This document shows, piece after piece, positions 55,014 through 56,050 of a DNA stretch of 56,050 nt. The stretch's first letter is position 1; each line of letters opens with the position of its first letter. The notes below the pieces were generated by a model. The model ran no database searches. It was not told the DNA's origin and worked only from the letters and a program-made list of their open reading frames with translations. The position numbers and the translations under genes are program-made. The stretch comes from an uncultured Clostridia bacterium (lineage in GTDB: Bacteria; Bacillota; Clostridia; Saccharofermentanales; Saccharofermentanaceae), in assembly GCA_946407705.1 (NCBI GenBank), contig CAMJPC010000015.1, forward strand, positions 1 through 56,050. The letters are read 5' to 3'.

Positions 55014-55949
55014 ATGGATTTCGGTGAAAAAATCAAATCCCTTCGCGAAGCAAAAGGCATGACGCAGCAAAAGCTCGCTGACCAGTTGTTTGTTACGCGG
55101 CAAACAGTATCAAAATGGGAAGTGGGTAGCCGCTATCCGGATCTTCTTACAACAAAGAGCCTCGCGGATATTCTTGGAGCATCAATAGATGACCTAGTAT
55201 CCGATGAAGAAACCTATGTTAATAAACGACAAGCACTGCTAGCAAACGTAAAAAGGGACAGGATAGCAGCAACGTTTTATCCCGTTATTCTTTTGTTCGC
55301 TGTTATACCGTTGCTATGTCTGTTGGATGATGATCCCTACTATTGGTTCACTCATATAGTTGATAAAAACGCATATTTAGATATCACAGACCTCGGATGG
55401 TGGAGCTTAGTTTATTTCGGACATATTCTCTTCTTTGCAGCTATAGCAGTTTTGGCTGTGGCAGGTCTTTTTGCAATTTGGCGCAAGGAATTAAGCATTA
55501 AAAATGTCACAATCATGGGGATTATTACTTATGCTTACACAGGAATGAACGCACTGTACACGATACTTGCGCCATTCACTTTGGATTATTACGCACAGCA
55601 GCATGTAGCAGAAGGGATCATATTATATGTTGTGACGGGCTGTCTGGTCCTTGCCTGCATATGTGGAGTTTATGCAACATATAAGCAGTTTATAGCCGTT
55701 GAAAAACAAAGTTCTTCAAAAACAGTGTTCTTTAATGTATTCGTTTACGTATTAATGCTATTGAACTACACGATGTTCATAAATACTCACTACACAGCGA
55801 ATGTGGATTTGTACCTTCACCATGGCAGCGTAATATCAGTACTCATGCTGCTTAGTGTCATAACTGTTATCTCGAACCGTTACAAGACCGCTAAAGTTCA
55901 AAAAGAGGAAATCCCCGTCGAGGCGACAGCAGTAGACAGCAATGCTTGA
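55014..55949 (+). CDS. XRE-family regulator with C-terminal membrane helices
   Basis: 311 residues from ATG 55014, preceded by AAAGGAAGTG; the longer upstream frame lacks a ribosome site. The first 65 residues are a helix-turn-helix of the Cro/C1 type (FGEKIKSLREAKGMTQQKLA, VTRQTVSKWEVGSRYPD). Six or seven hydrophobic helices follow (from about residue 82). Membrane-bound XRE regulators of this type are common in Clostridia and may sense an envelope or bacteriocin signal. It lies in a region of decayed DNA. Confidence 0.85.
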   Translation: MDFGEKIKSLREAKGMTQQKLADQLFVTRQTVSKWEVGSRYPDLLTTKSLADILGASIDDLVSDEETYVNKRQALLANVKRDRIAATFYPVILLFAVIPLLCLLDDDPYYWFTHIVDKNAYLDITDLGWWSLVYFGHILFFAAIAVLAVAGLFAIWRKELSIKNVTIMGIITYAYTGMNALYTILAPFTLDYYAQQHVAEGIILYVVTGCLVLACICGVYATYKQFIAVEKQSSSKTVFFNVFVYVLMLLNYTMFINTHYTANVDLYLHHGSVISVLMLLSVITVISNRYKTAKVQKEEIPVEATAVDSNA

Positions 55950-55995
55950 TATAGATTATTTAAGTTTTCTAAGCAAAAAGATAACGACCGGACTT

Positions 55996-56050
55996 TGAAG
56001 TGAACCCACTTTGTTGGACGGTTTAAAACGAGTATAAGGACTGATTCCTT
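55996..56050. mobile_element. Possible end of an IS3/IS150-type insertion sequence (cut by the window)
   Basis: The stretch beginning TGAAGTGAACCCACTTTGTTGGACGG resembles the TG...CCC...GTTGGACA terminal repeats of IS150-group elements. The element would continue beyond the window; no transposase reading frame is visible here. Confidence 0.4.

Overview
The window is one continuous piece of a bacterial chromosome of about 47% GC. It most likely comes from an anaerobic clostridial Bacillota. Supporting genes are pyruvate:ferredoxin oxidoreductase, oxygen-independent HemZ, type II pantothenate kinase, DnaD/DnaI-type replication proteins, a Bacillota-type EssC secretion system and strong AGGAGG ribosome sites. 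No outer-membrane secretin or Lol gene is seen, so a single-membrane cell is likely. I cannot name the species. No rRNA, tRNA, CRISPR array or prophage was recognised.

Layout. 1-4500 (+): the end of a pyruvate:ferredoxin oxidoreductase gene, then a tightly coupled set (DnaD-like, DnaI/DnaC-like ATPase, AcpS, a membrane SH3/NlpC-like protein) and rpmB. 4558-7263 (-): serS and a DUF4015 glycosidase-like protein with a possibly leaderless promoter. 7372-10344 (+): a Nudix-like protein, an IMPACT/YigZ protein, HtrA and a 40-residue membrane protein. 10528-13139 (-): a SurA/PrsA-like foldase and a diacylglycerol-kinase-like lipid kinase. 13274-19531 (+): two overlapping YfhO-type membrane proteins and a DEDDh exonuclease.

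19702-34185 is a type IV pilus locus (PilX-like protein, PilB, PilT, PilC, PilM, PilN, PilO, two very short pilins and two larger prepilin-like proteins). It is interrupted by a leftward block (DsrE-like, DUF6062, P-loop/Asp23, YebC). No prepilin peptidase is present. PilB carries an N-terminal c-di-GMP-binding (MshEN) signature. A membrane GGDEF-EAL protein with an intact EAL half and a broken GGDEF half lies at 39516-41789, so pilus activity may be set by c-di-GMP. Between them are CoaW, an acyltransferase-like membrane protein, a DUF3810 metallopeptidase-like protein, HemZ and an SGNH-hydrolase lipoprotein.

41885-51494 is a type VII secretion (T7SSb) locus: EssC, a YukD/EsaB ubiquitin-like protein, two WXG100-family proteins, a 512-residue protein whose C-terminus is a WXG100 domain behind about 410 residues of low-complexity repeats, an unknown 209-residue protein, a lipase-like protein with the enzyme at its N-terminus and a helical C-terminus, and two small helical proteins. 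The last three resemble the reverse-arranged TslA lipase with its TlaA1/TlaA2 partners from Staphylococcus aureus. This module looks more AT-rich than the EssC region. EssA, EssB and EsaA are absent from the window. This is the best candidate for a poorly described system here.

51610-56050 is a mixed end: an acyltransferase, a CHAP/NlpC-like protein, a methyltransferase gene whose end is replaced by foreign hairpin-rich DNA, about 1 kb of decayed or structured sequence, an XRE regulator with membrane segments, and what looks like an IS3/IS150-type terminus at the window edge.
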